A stretch of 64,000 bases of DNA from Patulibacter americanus DSM 16676 (GTDB taxonomy: Bacteria; Actinomycetota; Thermoleophilia; Solirubrobacterales; Solirubrobacteraceae), in contig NZ_ATUD01000001.1 of assembly GCF_000420025.1 (NCBI RefSeq), positions 186,001 to 250,000 on the forward strand, in the 5' to 3' direction. Positions 8,234 through 16,342 of the stretch are shown piece by piece. The first letter of the stretch is position 1. The number at the start of each line of letters is the position of its first letter. A model generated the notes under the pieces. That model worked only from the letters and a program-made list of their open reading frames with translations. It did no database searches and had not been told where the DNA came from. The position numbers and the translations under genes are program-made.

Positions 8234-9016
8234 ATGATCCGCTCGTTCAAGACCAAGACCGCCGCGCTCGCGACGATCGGCGTCCTCGGCATCGGCGGTG
8301 GGGCGTACGCCGCCACGTCCGCCTCGAAGGCCCCGACCCCGCTCACCGGCTCCATCACCGACAGGGCGTCCGCCGCCGCCGTGGCGAAGTACCCGGGCAG
8401 CACGCTCGTCGGCATCCAGAGCCGCCCCGACGGCACGTACGTCGCGCAGGTCCGCAAGACGGACGGCACCCAGGCCGTCGTCGCGCTCGACAAGGAGTTC
8501 AAGGTCACCGCCGCCCGCGAGGGCGGCCGCAGCTTCGGCGGGACGGGCGGCTTCGGCGGGCGCGGCGGCGGCCCCGGCCACGGCGGCCCGGGCCGCGGCC
8601 TCGACACGGCTGCACTGGCCAAGACGCTCGGCGTGACCGAGGACAAGCTGCAGGCCGCGATCGCCAAGGTCCGCCCTGCCGCCAAGGCCGACCGGAGGGA
8701 CGAGCTCGTCGCCGCGTTCGCCAAGGCGCTCGACGCGAGCGAGGCCGACGTGCAGGCCGTCTTCGACGACGCCGCGAAGAACGGCGGCCCCGGCCGCGGC
8801 TTCGGCGCCCGGGGCGGCGGGTCGGACATGATCGCCGCGCTCGCGACGAAGACCGGCAAGTCCGAGGACGACGTGCGCAAGGCGCTCCAGGCCGCGCGCC
8901 CCGACAAGGGCGAGCGCCTCGAGGAGCTCTCCGCCGCGCTGACGAAGGAGCTCGGCCTCGACGCCGCCAAGGTGCAGGACGCCCTCGAGGCCGCCCGCCC
9001 CGCCGGGCGCCCGTAA
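8234..9016 (+). CDS. secreted repeat protein, PepSY-like plus helical repeats
   Basis: A 260-residue exported protein. Residues 1-27 are a signal peptide (TKTAALATIGVLGIGGGAYA). Residues ~40-95 (AAAVAKYPGSTLVGIQSRPD, then YVAQVRKTDGTQAVVALDKEF) resemble a PepSY domain. A Gly-rich linker leads to repeated helical modules: LAKTLGVTEDKLQAAIAKVR, LVAAFAKALDASEADVQAVF, IAALATKTGKSEDDVRKALQ and LSAALTKELGLDAAKVQDAL, each about 25 residues with pattern 'LA..LG..E..V..AL'. ATG 8234-8236 gives a proper signal peptide. Function unknown; a cell-surface stress or metal-linked role under a two-component system is a guess based on the upstream direct repeat. Confidence 0.8.
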   Translation: MIRSFKTKTAALATIGVLGIGGGAYAATSASKAPTPLTGSITDRASAAAVAKYPGSTLVGIQSRPDGTYVAQVRKTDGTQAVVALDKEFKVTAAREGGRSFGGTGGFGGRGGGPGHGGPGRGLDTAALAKTLGVTEDKLQAAIAKVRPAAKADRRDELVAAFAKALDASEADVQAVFDDAAKNGGPGRGFGARGGGSDMIAALATKTGKSEDDVRKALQAARPDKGERLEELSAALTKELGLDAAKVQDALEAARPAGRP

Positions 9017-9088
9017 CGCCCCCGGGTGGCCGGCGCAGCGCGTCGCCGGCCACCCGTCCGGACCGCAGAGTGGACACCTCTGCCTAAT

Positions 9089-9098
9089 GCCTATAGGC
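9089..9098. promoter_or_regulatory. GCCTATAGGC palindrome before MBL-tetR operon
   Basis: Perfect 10-bp palindrome starting 18 bp before the MBL hydrolase ATG, in the region expected for the promoter core. Its position suits a repressor site; the TetR gene that ends this two-gene operon is the natural candidate. Confidence 0.5.
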
Positions 9099-9106
9099 TG
9101 TGCCCT

Positions 9107-9796
9107 ATGAGCAATAGCGCACCGTCTCCCGCCGGCATCGTCCGCGTCTCCCTCTGGGGCGCTGTCAACGCCTACCTCGTGCCCGAGGACGACGGACTGA
9201 CCCTCGTCGACACGACCATGAAGGCGGGCGCGGCGCGCCTCGTCGCGGCGTCCGAGCAGCTCGGTCAGCCGATCCGGCGCGTCGTGCTCACCCACGCGCA
9301 CGACGACCACGTAGGCGGGCTCGACGCGCTCGTCGAGCGGCTCGGCGACGTCGAGGTCCTCATCTCGACGCGCGATGCGCGACTGCTCGCCGGCGACCGC
9401 ACGCTGGACCCGGACGAGCCGCAGTCGAAGCTCCGCGGCGGCCTGCACGGCGCGAAGACCGCGCCGACCCGCACCCTGGAGCACGGCGACCGTGTGGGCT
9501 CGCTGCGTGCCGTCGCCGCTCCGGGGCACACGCCGGGCCAGCTGGCGTTCCTCGGCGAGCGCGACGGCACGCTGCTGTGCGGCGACGCCTACGCGACGAT
9601 GTTCACCGTCGCCACCTGCGCCCGGGCCGCCAAGCGGTTCCCCCTCCCGGGCCTGGCGACGTGGCACAAGCCCACGGCGCTGGAGTCCGCCCGCGCCCTG
9701 CTCGCCCTCGCCCCCGAGCGGCTCGCGCCGGGGCACGGTCCCGTCGTCGAGGGGCCGGTCGCCGCCATGGAACACGCCGTCGCGCGGGGATGCTGA
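9107..9796 (+). CDS. MBL-fold metallohydrolase
   Basis: A 229-residue metallo-beta-lactamase-fold hydrolase. The zinc motif H63-x-H65-x-D67-H68 (THAHDDHVGG) is intact, with later ligands in APGHTPGQ and LLCGDA and the final His in APGHGPVV. It begins with ATG after a sharp palindrome and is followed one base after its stop by a TetR gene. The lactonase/glyoxalase-II-like family is too broad to name a substrate. The co-transcribed TetR suggests an inducible detoxification or signal-degrading role (inference). Confidence 0.85.
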   Translation: MSNSAPSPAGIVRVSLWGAVNAYLVPEDDGLTLVDTTMKAGAARLVAASEQLGQPIRRVVLTHAHDDHVGGLDALVERLGDVEVLISTRDARLLAGDRTLDPDEPQSKLRGGLHGAKTAPTRTLEHGDRVGSLRAVAAPGHTPGQLAFLGERDGTLLCGDAYATMFTVATCARAAKRFPLPGLATWHKPTALESARALLALAPERLAPGHGPVVEGPVAAMEHAVARGC

Positions 9797-9797
9797 G

Positions 9798-10391
9798 ATG
9801 GCCGAGCGGATCAAGGGCCGGGTCACGCTGGACGCGGGGCGGGTGGTCGACGCCGCGGTGGCCGTAGCCGACGCGGACGGGTTCGACGCGGTCTCGCTGT
9901 CGGGCGTCGCGGCGGCGCTCGGCGTCCGCACGCCATCCCTCTACCACCACGTCGACGGGCTGGGCGGGCTCCGCCGCGGGATCGCGCTGCGGGGGATCGA
10001 GGGACTCGGCACGGCGTTGCGGGACGCCACGATCGGCCGCTCGGGGGCCGATGCGCTCACGGCCTTCGCCGACGCCTACCGCGACTACGCCGCCCGGCAC
10101 CCCGGGTCCTACGCCGCCGCCCAACGCACCGACCTGGTGGACGACGGCGAGCTGCACGCCGCCGTGGACCGTGGCCTGCAGGTGCTCCGCGCCGTGGTGC
10201 GCCCCTGGGAGGAGGACGAGGAGCGGCAGGTCCACCTCGTCCGCACCGTCCGCAGCGCCCTGCACGGGTTCGTGATGCTCGAGGCCGGCCACGGGTTCGG
10301 CATGCCGGCGTCGCGCGACGAGTCCTTCGCGCTCCTCGTGCGCCTGCAGGTCGCGGCGCTCGACGCCTACGCGGCGGCGGGCGGAGCCTGA
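9798..10391 (+). CDS. TetR-family regulator with WHG-type C-terminal domain
   Basis: A 197-residue TetR regulator: HTH at about residues 25-60 (LSGVAAALGVRTPSLYHHVD), then the LRRGIALRGIEGL segment and a C-terminal domain of TetR_C/WHG type (RTVRSALHGFVMLEAGHGFG). It starts one base after the MBL hydrolase stop and probably controls that operon through the palindrome at 9089-9098. Confidence 0.87.
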   Translation: MAERIKGRVTLDAGRVVDAAVAVADADGFDAVSLSGVAAALGVRTPSLYHHVDGLGGLRRGIALRGIEGLGTALRDATIGRSGADALTAFADAYRDYAARHPGSYAAAQRTDLVDDGELHAAVDRGLQVLRAVVRPWEEDEERQVHLVRTVRSALHGFVMLEAGHGFGMPASRDESFALLVRLQVAALDAYAAAGGA

Positions 10392-10401
10392 GGGCGACCC
10401 G

Positions 10402-10890
10402 TCACTTCCGCGCCACCGTCCGCACGCCGCCCTCCGGCGTCCACACCGTCACCACGATGCCGTCGCGGGCGTCGTTCAACCGGACCGTCGACACCTCGCG
10501 CAGGTCGAGGCGGAAGACGTGCGCCGGACCGGGCGGGCCGTCAGGGCCCACGACGCGGGCCACCGTTTCGGGGTCCTCGACCTCGACAGCGACGCCCGCG
10601 AGCTTGGCGTCGCCCGTCCACCCGCCGGCACCGCCGTCCGGCGCCGGGTCGTCCGAGCCGCTGTGGAGGGCGAAGCGCGGGTCGCGGCGCAGGTCGAGGG
10701 CCTTGCGCGCCTGCCACATCGAGCCGATCCACAGGTCGTCCTCCCGCCACGCCGTCTCCGTGCCGGAGATGCGCGGGGCGCCGTCGCGGCGCAGGGTCGC
10801 GAGGGTCTTGTGGACGTGGGCGTCGAGGCGCATCCGGACCTCGGCGGCGAGCTCGGGAGCGGCGGCGGCGAAGACGGACCAGGAGGGCAT
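10402..10890 (-). CDS. pyridoxamine 5'-phosphate oxidase-family protein
   Basis: A 162-residue split-barrel flavin-binding protein. It has the features of the PNPOx-like/F420-dependent group: VHKTLATLRRDGAPRISGTE (strand-turn-strand entry), then DDLWIGSMWQARKALDLRRD and the C-terminal VSTVRLNDARDGIVVTVWTP. I use ATG 10888-10890 because the upstream 19-residue extension is not family-like. Cofactor could be FMN, F420 or heme; not decidable here. It converges on the TetR gene with 10 bp between stops. Confidence 0.83.
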   Translation of the reverse strand: MPSWSVFAAAAPELAAEVRMRLDAHVHKTLATLRRDGAPRISGTETAWREDDLWIGSMWQARKALDLRRDPRFALHSGSDDPAPDGGAGGWTGDAKLAGVAVEVEDPETVARVVGPDGPPGPAHVFRLDLREVSTVRLNDARDGIVVTVWTPEGGVRTVARK

Positions 10891-11011
10891 GCGGCCACGG
10901 TGGCCGCCGGGCACCCCGGCGTCGAGCGGGACGTCGAAGGCGATCAAGCCGGGGTCCGACGAGGTCGAATCCGATCAACCGCGCGCCGTCGCCACGCGGC
11001 AGGATGGGCGG

Positions 11012-11926
11012 GTGCCCGACCGGCTGCGCGACCTGCTCGACCTCGTGGTCGGCACCCTGGACGACCCTGCCGCGGACGGCCGCGAGCTGGCGCGCCGGGC
11101 CGCGTTCTCCCGCGATCACCTCGACCGGCTGCTCAGCGCGGCGACGGGCGAGACGCCGGTGACACTGCGCCGTCGCCTGCTGCTCGAGCGCGCGGCGTGG
11201 AGTCTCCGGGCGGGCGAGGCGACCCCGACGGACGCCGCCGCGCCGGCCGGCTACGCGTCGCTCCCGGCGTTCTCGCGCGCGTTCTCCCGCGCCTACGGCG
11301 TGTCGCCCGCCTCCTTCGCGACGTCGGGGCGGCCCGTCGAGTTGTCGGCGCCGAACGGCATCCACTTCCTCGCGCCGGCGGGCTTCGTCGTGCCGGGGCG
11401 TCGGAGCGTCCCCTCGCCGGCGGGGTCCGACCTGACCGAGCGGCTCGTGCGCCACCACCTCGACCGGGTGCGCGAGCTGCTGGCGGCCGCCGCGGCCCTG
11501 CCCGCCGACGCGCTCGCGCAGCCCCTGCGCCCGGGGTTCGTGGTCGTCTGGTTCGAGGGCGAGGAGCCGTCGGCCGCGCTGATGGCGGAGCGGCTCGTGG
11601 GCACGCTCGAGGTCTGGACCGCGGCGCTCCTCGGCGAGCCGGCACCCGAGCACGGCGGCGACGACCTCGCCGCCCGCCTGGACCGCGTGGCTCCGCGGTT
11701 CGCCGCCTTCGCCCGGCGGGTGCGCGACGCGGGCGGTTGGGACGACGCGTTCGTCGACGCCCTCTGCGAGCCGCCGCAGGCGTTCACGCACGGCGGCGTC
11801 CTCGCGCACGTCGTGACCTACGGCGCCATCCGCCGCGAGGCGCTCGCCTCCGTTCTGGCCGAGCTGGGTGCGGCCGTCCCCGACACGGCGGACCCCATCC
11901 TGTGGGAGGCGGGACGACGGGGGTGA
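11012..11926 (+). CDS. AraC-type HTH protein fused to DinB-like domain
   Basis: A 304-residue protein with two modules. The N-terminal ~100 residues are an AraC/XylS-type double HTH (ELARRAAFSRDHLDRLLSAA, then APAGYASLPAFSRAFSRAYG and VSPASF). The C-terminal part, about residues 145-300, is a DinB/YfiT-like four-helix bundle (LVRHHLDRVRELLAAAAAL, GGVLAHVVTYGAIRREALAS). GTG 11012 is the probable start. AraC-HTH/DinB fusions are common in actinobacteria; no substrate is known. Confidence 0.8.
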   Translation: MPDRLRDLLDLVVGTLDDPAADGRELARRAAFSRDHLDRLLSAATGETPVTLRRRLLLERAAWSLRAGEATPTDAAAPAGYASLPAFSRAFSRAYGVSPASFATSGRPVELSAPNGIHFLAPAGFVVPGRRSVPSPAGSDLTERLVRHHLDRVRELLAAAAALPADALAQPLRPGFVVVWFEGEEPSAALMAERLVGTLEVWTAALLGEPAPEHGGDDLAARLDRVAPRFAAFARRVRDAGGWDDAFVDALCEPPQAFTHGGVLAHVVTYGAIRREALASVLAELGAAVPDTADPILWEAGRRG

Positions 11927-12147
11927 CCCTCGCCGCCTTCGCTGGGCACTAGGCGTTTCGTCTCCTTCCGGGCCACGAGGCCCCCCGGCCGGGGCGCTCC
12001 ACACGACAGTCCGTCTGCCTCTCAGGGGCGAGTCACGACGGCCTGACCGTCGATCCGCCCTGGGGCCTCGGGCACGCTGGAAGGGCGGTCGGGTCCGGTG
12101 TGTGCCGGTGCTCCCCGGCCTTCTCTTCCCCCTCCGCCGGAGCCCGC

Positions 12148-13665
12148 ATGACCGACACCGTCGCCCCCTCCGCCGTCCGCACGCTGCAGCAGTACATCGG
12201 TGGCAGCTGGACCCCGTCGACCGCCACCGAGGCGATCGACGACCGTGATCCCGCGACGGGCGACCTGCTCGCCCGCGTGCCCCTCGGCACCGCCGCGGAC
12301 GTCGACGCCGCCGTCGCCTCCGCCCGCAAGGCGCAGGCCGGCTGGCGCCGCACCGCGCCGCAGATCCGCGCCCGCGCCCTCTACCGCCTGCGCGACGTGC
12401 TCGACCAGCACCGGGAGGAGCTCGCGCAGCTCGTCACGCAGGACATGGGCAAGACGCTCGACGACGCGCTGGCGGAGGTCGGCCGCGGCATCGAGTCCGT
12501 CGAGGCCGCGATGGGCGCCCCGCACATGCTCAAGGGCCAGAACCTCGAAGGCATCGGCACGGGCGTCGACGTCGAGACGTTCCGCCAGCCCGTCGGCGTG
12601 GTCGCGGCGATCACGCCCTTCAACTTCCCGGCGATGATCCCGATGTGGTTCCTGCCCTTCGCGCTCGCGACGGGCAACGGGTTCGTGCTCAAGCCCTCGG
12701 AGCAGGTTCCCCTGACCTCGGAGCGCTACGTCGAGCTCATCGAGGGCATCGAGGAGATCCCGAAGGGCCTCGTCAACATCGTCCACGGCGCCCACGACGT
12801 GGTCAACGCGATCCTCGACCACCCCGGGATCGACGCCGTCTCCTTCGTCGGCTCCGCCTCGACCGCCCGCTACGTCGCGACCCGCGCGACCGAGAACGGC
12901 AAGCGCGTCCAGGCCCTCGGCGGCGCGAAGAACGCGTTCATCGTCCTCCCCGACGCCGACCCGGCGACGGTGTCCAGCGGCGTCTGCGGCTCCGCCTTCG
13001 GCGCGGCCGGCCAGCGCTGCATGGCGGGCTCCGTGCTCGTCCTCGCCGGCACGCCGGAGCAGCAGGACGCGGCCCTGGAGCGCATCGTCGCCGCCGCCGC
13101 CGAGCTCACGAGCGGTCCCGGCAACGACCCGACCACCGACGTCTGCCCCGTGATCTCCTCCGACGCCCGCACGCGGCTCGTGGGCGACATCGAGGCCGCC
13201 GAGCAGGACGGTCTGAAGATCGTCCTCGACGGCCGGAAGGCCGACGCCGGCCAGGGCGGGGCGAACCTCGGCCCGACGATCATCGACGGCGTCCCGCAGG
13301 ACCACCGCGTCGCGACGGAGGAGCTCTTCGGCCCGATCCTCGCGGTCGTCCGCGTCGCCGACCTCGACGAGGCGCTGCAGTTCACGAACGCCTCCCGCTA
13401 CGGCAACTCGACGATCCTCTTCACCGAGTCCGGCGGCGCCGCGCGCGAGTTCCGCTACTCGGCCGAGAGCGGCATGCTCGGCGTGAACGTGGGCGTCGCC
13501 GCCCCGATCGCCTGGATGCCGTTCGGCGGCTGGAAGGACTCCATCGACGCCGACCTGCACGCCAACGGCGACGACGGCTTCCGCTTCTACACCCGCAACA
13601 AGGTCGTGACGACGCGGTGGGCCTCGAAGTCCGCCGCGCCCACGGCCGGCGGCATGCGCTTCTAA
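12148..13665 (+). CDS. mmsA: CoA-acylating methylmalonate-semialdehyde dehydrogenase family
   Basis: A 505-residue aldehyde dehydrogenase. The nucleophile Cys291 is in GAAGQRCMAGS and the stretch PFNFPAMIPMWFLPFALATG is diagnostic for MmsA/IolA. The usual general-base Glu is replaced (ALGGAKN instead of ELGGK), as in CoA-dependent members. Such enzymes convert malonate- or methylmalonate-semialdehyde plus CoA and NAD to acetyl- or propionyl-CoA and CO2. It opens an operon with an omega-aminotransferase and alanine dehydrogenase, so malonate semialdehyde from beta-alanine, itself a polyamine breakdown product, is an attractive substrate (inference). Next gene begins 10 bp after its stop with AAGGAG as ribosome-binding site. 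Confidence 0.88.
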   Translation: MTDTVAPSAVRTLQQYIGGSWTPSTATEAIDDRDPATGDLLARVPLGTAADVDAAVASARKAQAGWRRTAPQIRARALYRLRDVLDQHREELAQLVTQDMGKTLDDALAEVGRGIESVEAAMGAPHMLKGQNLEGIGTGVDVETFRQPVGVVAAITPFNFPAMIPMWFLPFALATGNGFVLKPSEQVPLTSERYVELIEGIEEIPKGLVNIVHGAHDVVNAILDHPGIDAVSFVGSASTARYVATRATENGKRVQALGGAKNAFIVLPDADPATVSSGVCGSAFGAAGQRCMAGSVLVLAGTPEQQDAALERIVAAAAELTSGPGNDPTTDVCPVISSDARTRLVGDIEAAEQDGLKIVLDGRKADAGQGGANLGPTIIDGVPQDHRVATEELFGPILAVVRVADLDEALQFTNASRYGNSTILFTESGGAAREFRYSAESGMLGVNVGVAAPIAWMPFGGWKDSIDADLHANGDDGFRFYTRNKVVTTRWASKSAAPTAGGMRF

Positions 13666-13675
13666 GGAGACCACG

Positions 13676-15169
13676 ATGGCCACCACCCTGAACAACGACC
13701 ACGCGGACCTGCAGCGCTCCGCCCGGGAGCACCTGCTCCTGCACTTCACGAAGCTCGCCGCCGCCTACGGCGACGCTCCGGGCGACCAGGAGGAGCAGGA
13801 CGGCATCGGCGGCCCGGCCGCCGGGACCGCCACGGACGAGCTGCTCGTGCTCGAGCGCGGCGAGGGCTCCTACGTCTTCGACACCACCGGCAAGCGCCAC
13901 ATCGACGCGCTGTCGAGCCTGTACTGCTCGCAGATCGGCTACTCCTACGGCGAGGAGTTCACCGCCGCGATCGCCGGCCAGCTCGCGACGCTCCCGTTCA
14001 ACACGAACTGGAACACCGCGCACCCCGCCGCGATCCGCCTGGCCGAGGCGCTCGCCGAGCGCGCCCCGGGCGACCTCAACCACGTCTTCTTCACGAACGG
14101 CGGCTCGGAGTCCGTCGAGTCGATGTGGAAGATGGCCTGCGAGTACTTCCGCTCGATCGGCCAGCCCGAGCGCACGAAGGCGATCGCCCGCAAGAACGCG
14201 TACCACGGCGTGACCCTCGGAGCCCTGTCGTTCACGGGCGTCCCGGGCTACAAGGACGGCTTCGGCACCCCGCCGATCGACGTCACGCACGTCTCGAACA
14301 CGAACGCCTTCCGCGGCATGGAGGCCGGCGAGGACGAGGCCGCGTTCTGCGCCCGTCTGCTCGACGAGGTCCGCGACGCGATCGCCGCCGCGGGCCCCGG
14401 CGAGACCGCCGTGATCATCGCCGAGCCCGTCCAGAACGCCGGCGGCTGCATCACGCCCCCCGCCGGCTACTGGAAGGGCCTGCGCGAGATCTGCGACGAG
14501 CACGGCATCCTGCTCGTCGCCGACTCCGTCATCTGCGGCTTCGGCCGGATGGGCAACTGGCTCGGCATCGAGCAGGAGGACGTCGTCCCGGACATGGTCA
14601 CGACGGCGAAGGGCATCACCTCCGCCTACGTTCCCGGCGGCGCCGTCTTCGTCTCGGACAAGATCGCCGACGGCCTCTTCGGCTCGATGACGCCGCTGCG
14701 CCACGGCATCACCTTCGGCGGCCACCCCGTGATGGCGGCGGTCGCCCTGAAGAACATCGAGATCTTCGAGCGCGACGGGGTGCTGCAGAACGTGCAGGCC
14801 CTGTCGCCGCACCTCGAGGCACGGATGAAGACCCTGCTGGACCTGCCGATCGTCGGCGACGTCCGCGGCAAGGGCTTCTTCTGGGCCGTCGAGCTCGTGA
14901 AGGACGCGGAGAACGCGACCTTCGACCTCGACGAGCGCAACGACCTGCTGCGGGGCTTCCTCCCCGCCGCCATGCGGGAGGCCGGGATCATCGCCCGCGC
15001 CGACGACCGCGGCGACAGCGTCGTGCAGATCGCCCCGCCGCTCATCGCGGACGAGGCGCTGCTGGACGAGATCGTCGACACCCTGCGGACCGTCCTCACG
15101 GCCGCCGGGGAGCACATGGGCCTCGCGTCCACCCCTCACACCCCCCTCACCACCACGGAGAACAGCTGA
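13676..15169 (+). CDS. class III omega-aminotransferase (putrescine/beta-alanine type)
   Basis: A 497-residue PLP enzyme, fold type I, class III. Motifs: TNGGSESVESMWKMA (phosphate grip), NAYHGVTLGALSFTG, AEPVQNAGG, the PLP-nitrogen Asp283 and Schiff-base Lys312 (TTAKGITSAY). It resembles SpuC/beta-alanine:pyruvate transaminases. The residue after Asp283 is Ser (VADSVICGFGR) where the paralogue at 30.4 kb has Glu (CADEVICGFGR). It sits between mmsA and alanine dehydrogenase, overlapping the latter by one base (TGATG), which fits pyruvate as amino acceptor with alanine recycled by the dehydrogenase. Confidence 0.9.
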   Translation: MATTLNNDHADLQRSAREHLLLHFTKLAAAYGDAPGDQEEQDGIGGPAAGTATDELLVLERGEGSYVFDTTGKRHIDALSSLYCSQIGYSYGEEFTAAIAGQLATLPFNTNWNTAHPAAIRLAEALAERAPGDLNHVFFTNGGSESVESMWKMACEYFRSIGQPERTKAIARKNAYHGVTLGALSFTGVPGYKDGFGTPPIDVTHVSNTNAFRGMEAGEDEAAFCARLLDEVRDAIAAAGPGETAVIIAEPVQNAGGCITPPAGYWKGLREICDEHGILLVADSVICGFGRMGNWLGIEQEDVVPDMVTTAKGITSAYVPGGAVFVSDKIADGLFGSMTPLRHGITFGGHPVMAAVALKNIEIFERDGVLQNVQALSPHLEARMKTLLDLPIVGDVRGKGFFWAVELVKDAENATFDLDERNDLLRGFLPAAMREAGIIARADDRGDSVVQIAPPLIADEALLDEIVDTLRTVLTAAGEHMGLASTPHTPLTTTENS

Positions 15170-16269
15170 TGCGCGTTGGCGTCGTCACCGAGATCAAGCC
15201 GGCCGAGAAGCGGGTCGCACTGACCCCCGCCGGAGCCCACGAGCTGGCGGACGCCGGCCACGACGTCCTCGTCCAGGCCGGCGCCGGCGTCGGCTCCGGC
15301 TTCGACGACCAGGCGTACGTCGCCGCGGGCGCCCGCATCGTCGGGGACGCCCCCACGGTCTGGGGCGAGAGCGAGCTGCTCCTGAAGGTCAAGGAGCCGA
15401 TCGCCGAGGAGTACGAGCGCCTGAACAAGGACGCGACGCTCTTCACCTACCTGCACCTCGCGGCCGACCCGAAGCTGACCGACGCGCTCGTCGCCTCCGG
15501 CACCAACGCGATCGCGTACGAGACGGTCACCGGCCCCGGCGGCAAGGGCCTGCCCCTGCTCGCCCCGATGTCCGAGGTCGCGGGTCGCCTCGCCGCCCAG
15601 GCCGGCGCGTACTTCCTGCAGGATCCGTTCGGCGGACGCGGCGTGCTGATCGGCGGCGTCCCGGGCGTCGCCCCGGCGCGCGTCGTCGTCATCGGCGGCG
15701 GCGTGGTCGGCACGAACGCCGCCCGCGTCGCGGTCGGCATGGGCGCCGAGGTCACGATCCTCGAGCGCTCCATCGCCCGCCTCGCCGAGCTCGAGCTGCT
15801 GTTCGACGGCCGCGCCCGCGTGCTGATGAGCGACCCGATCACGCTCCGCGACGAGGTCTCCCACGCCGACGTCGTCGTCGGCGCCGTGCTCGTCGCCGGT
15901 GCCGCCGCGCCGAAGCTCATCACCCGCGAGATGCTCGCCGACATGCGCCCGAAGGCCGTCATCGTCGACGTCGCCATCGACCAGGGTGGTTGCGCCGAGA
16001 CGTCGACCCCGACCACGCACGGCGACCCGACCTACGTCGTCGACGGCGTCCTGCACTACTGCGTCGCCAACATGCCCGGTGGCGTGCCCGCGACGTCGAC
16101 CCGCGCGCTCACGAACGCGACCCTCCCGTACGTCAAGGCCCTGGCCGGCGGCATCGACCAGGCCCTCGCGGCCGACCCGGGCCTGCAGTCCGGCGTGAAC
16201 GTCCGCGGCGGCGAGATCCTCGTCCCGGCCGTCGCCGAGGCGCTGGCCGCCTCGCGCTCCGCCGCCTGA
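15169..16269 (+). CDS. ald: alanine dehydrogenase
   Basis: NAD-dependent L-alanine dehydrogenase, interconverting alanine with pyruvate and ammonia in the cytosol. 366 residues, normal length. Substrate and catalytic residues of the family are present: Lys75 (VKEP), His96 (TYLHLA) and an Asp at 271 (VDVAIDQGG), with the Rossmann motif [12 protein letters not shown] at 175-186. It is the third gene of the mmsA operon. The likely job is to regenerate pyruvate from the alanine made by the omega-transaminase and to release the amine nitrogen as ammonium. Confidence 0.95.
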   Translation: MRVGVVTEIKPAEKRVALTPAGAHELADAGHDVLVQAGAGVGSGFDDQAYVAAGARIVGDAPTVWGESELLLKVKEPIAEEYERLNKDATLFTYLHLAADPKLTDALVASGTNAIAYETVTGPGGKGLPLLAPMSEVAGRLAAQAGAYFLQDPFGGRGVLIGGVPGVAPARVVVIGGGVVGTNAARVAVGMGAEVTILERSIARLAELELLFDGRARVLMSDPITLRDEVSHADVVVGAVLVAGAAAPKLITREMLADMRPKAVIVDVAIDQGGCAETSTPTTHGDPTYVVDGVLHYCVANMPGGVPATSTRALTNATLPYVKALAGGIDQALAADPGLQSGVNVRGGEILVPAVAEALAASRSAA

Positions 16270-16284
16270 GCCGAGCCCACATCG

Positions 16285-16311
16285 CCCGTCCCGCGCGCCG
16301 CGCGGGACGGG
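16285..16311 (+). terminator. 11-bp GC hairpin between ald and aldehyde dehydrogenase
   Basis: CCCGTCCCGCG (16285-16295) pairs perfectly with CGCGGGACGGG (16301-16311) around a 5-nt loop, 15 bp after the ald stop. There is no T-run, so it may be a weak or intra-operon attenuating hairpin rather than a full terminator. Confidence 0.5.
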
Positions 16312-16342
16312 TCGTCGCAGACCCCACCGGAGCCCCATCCGC

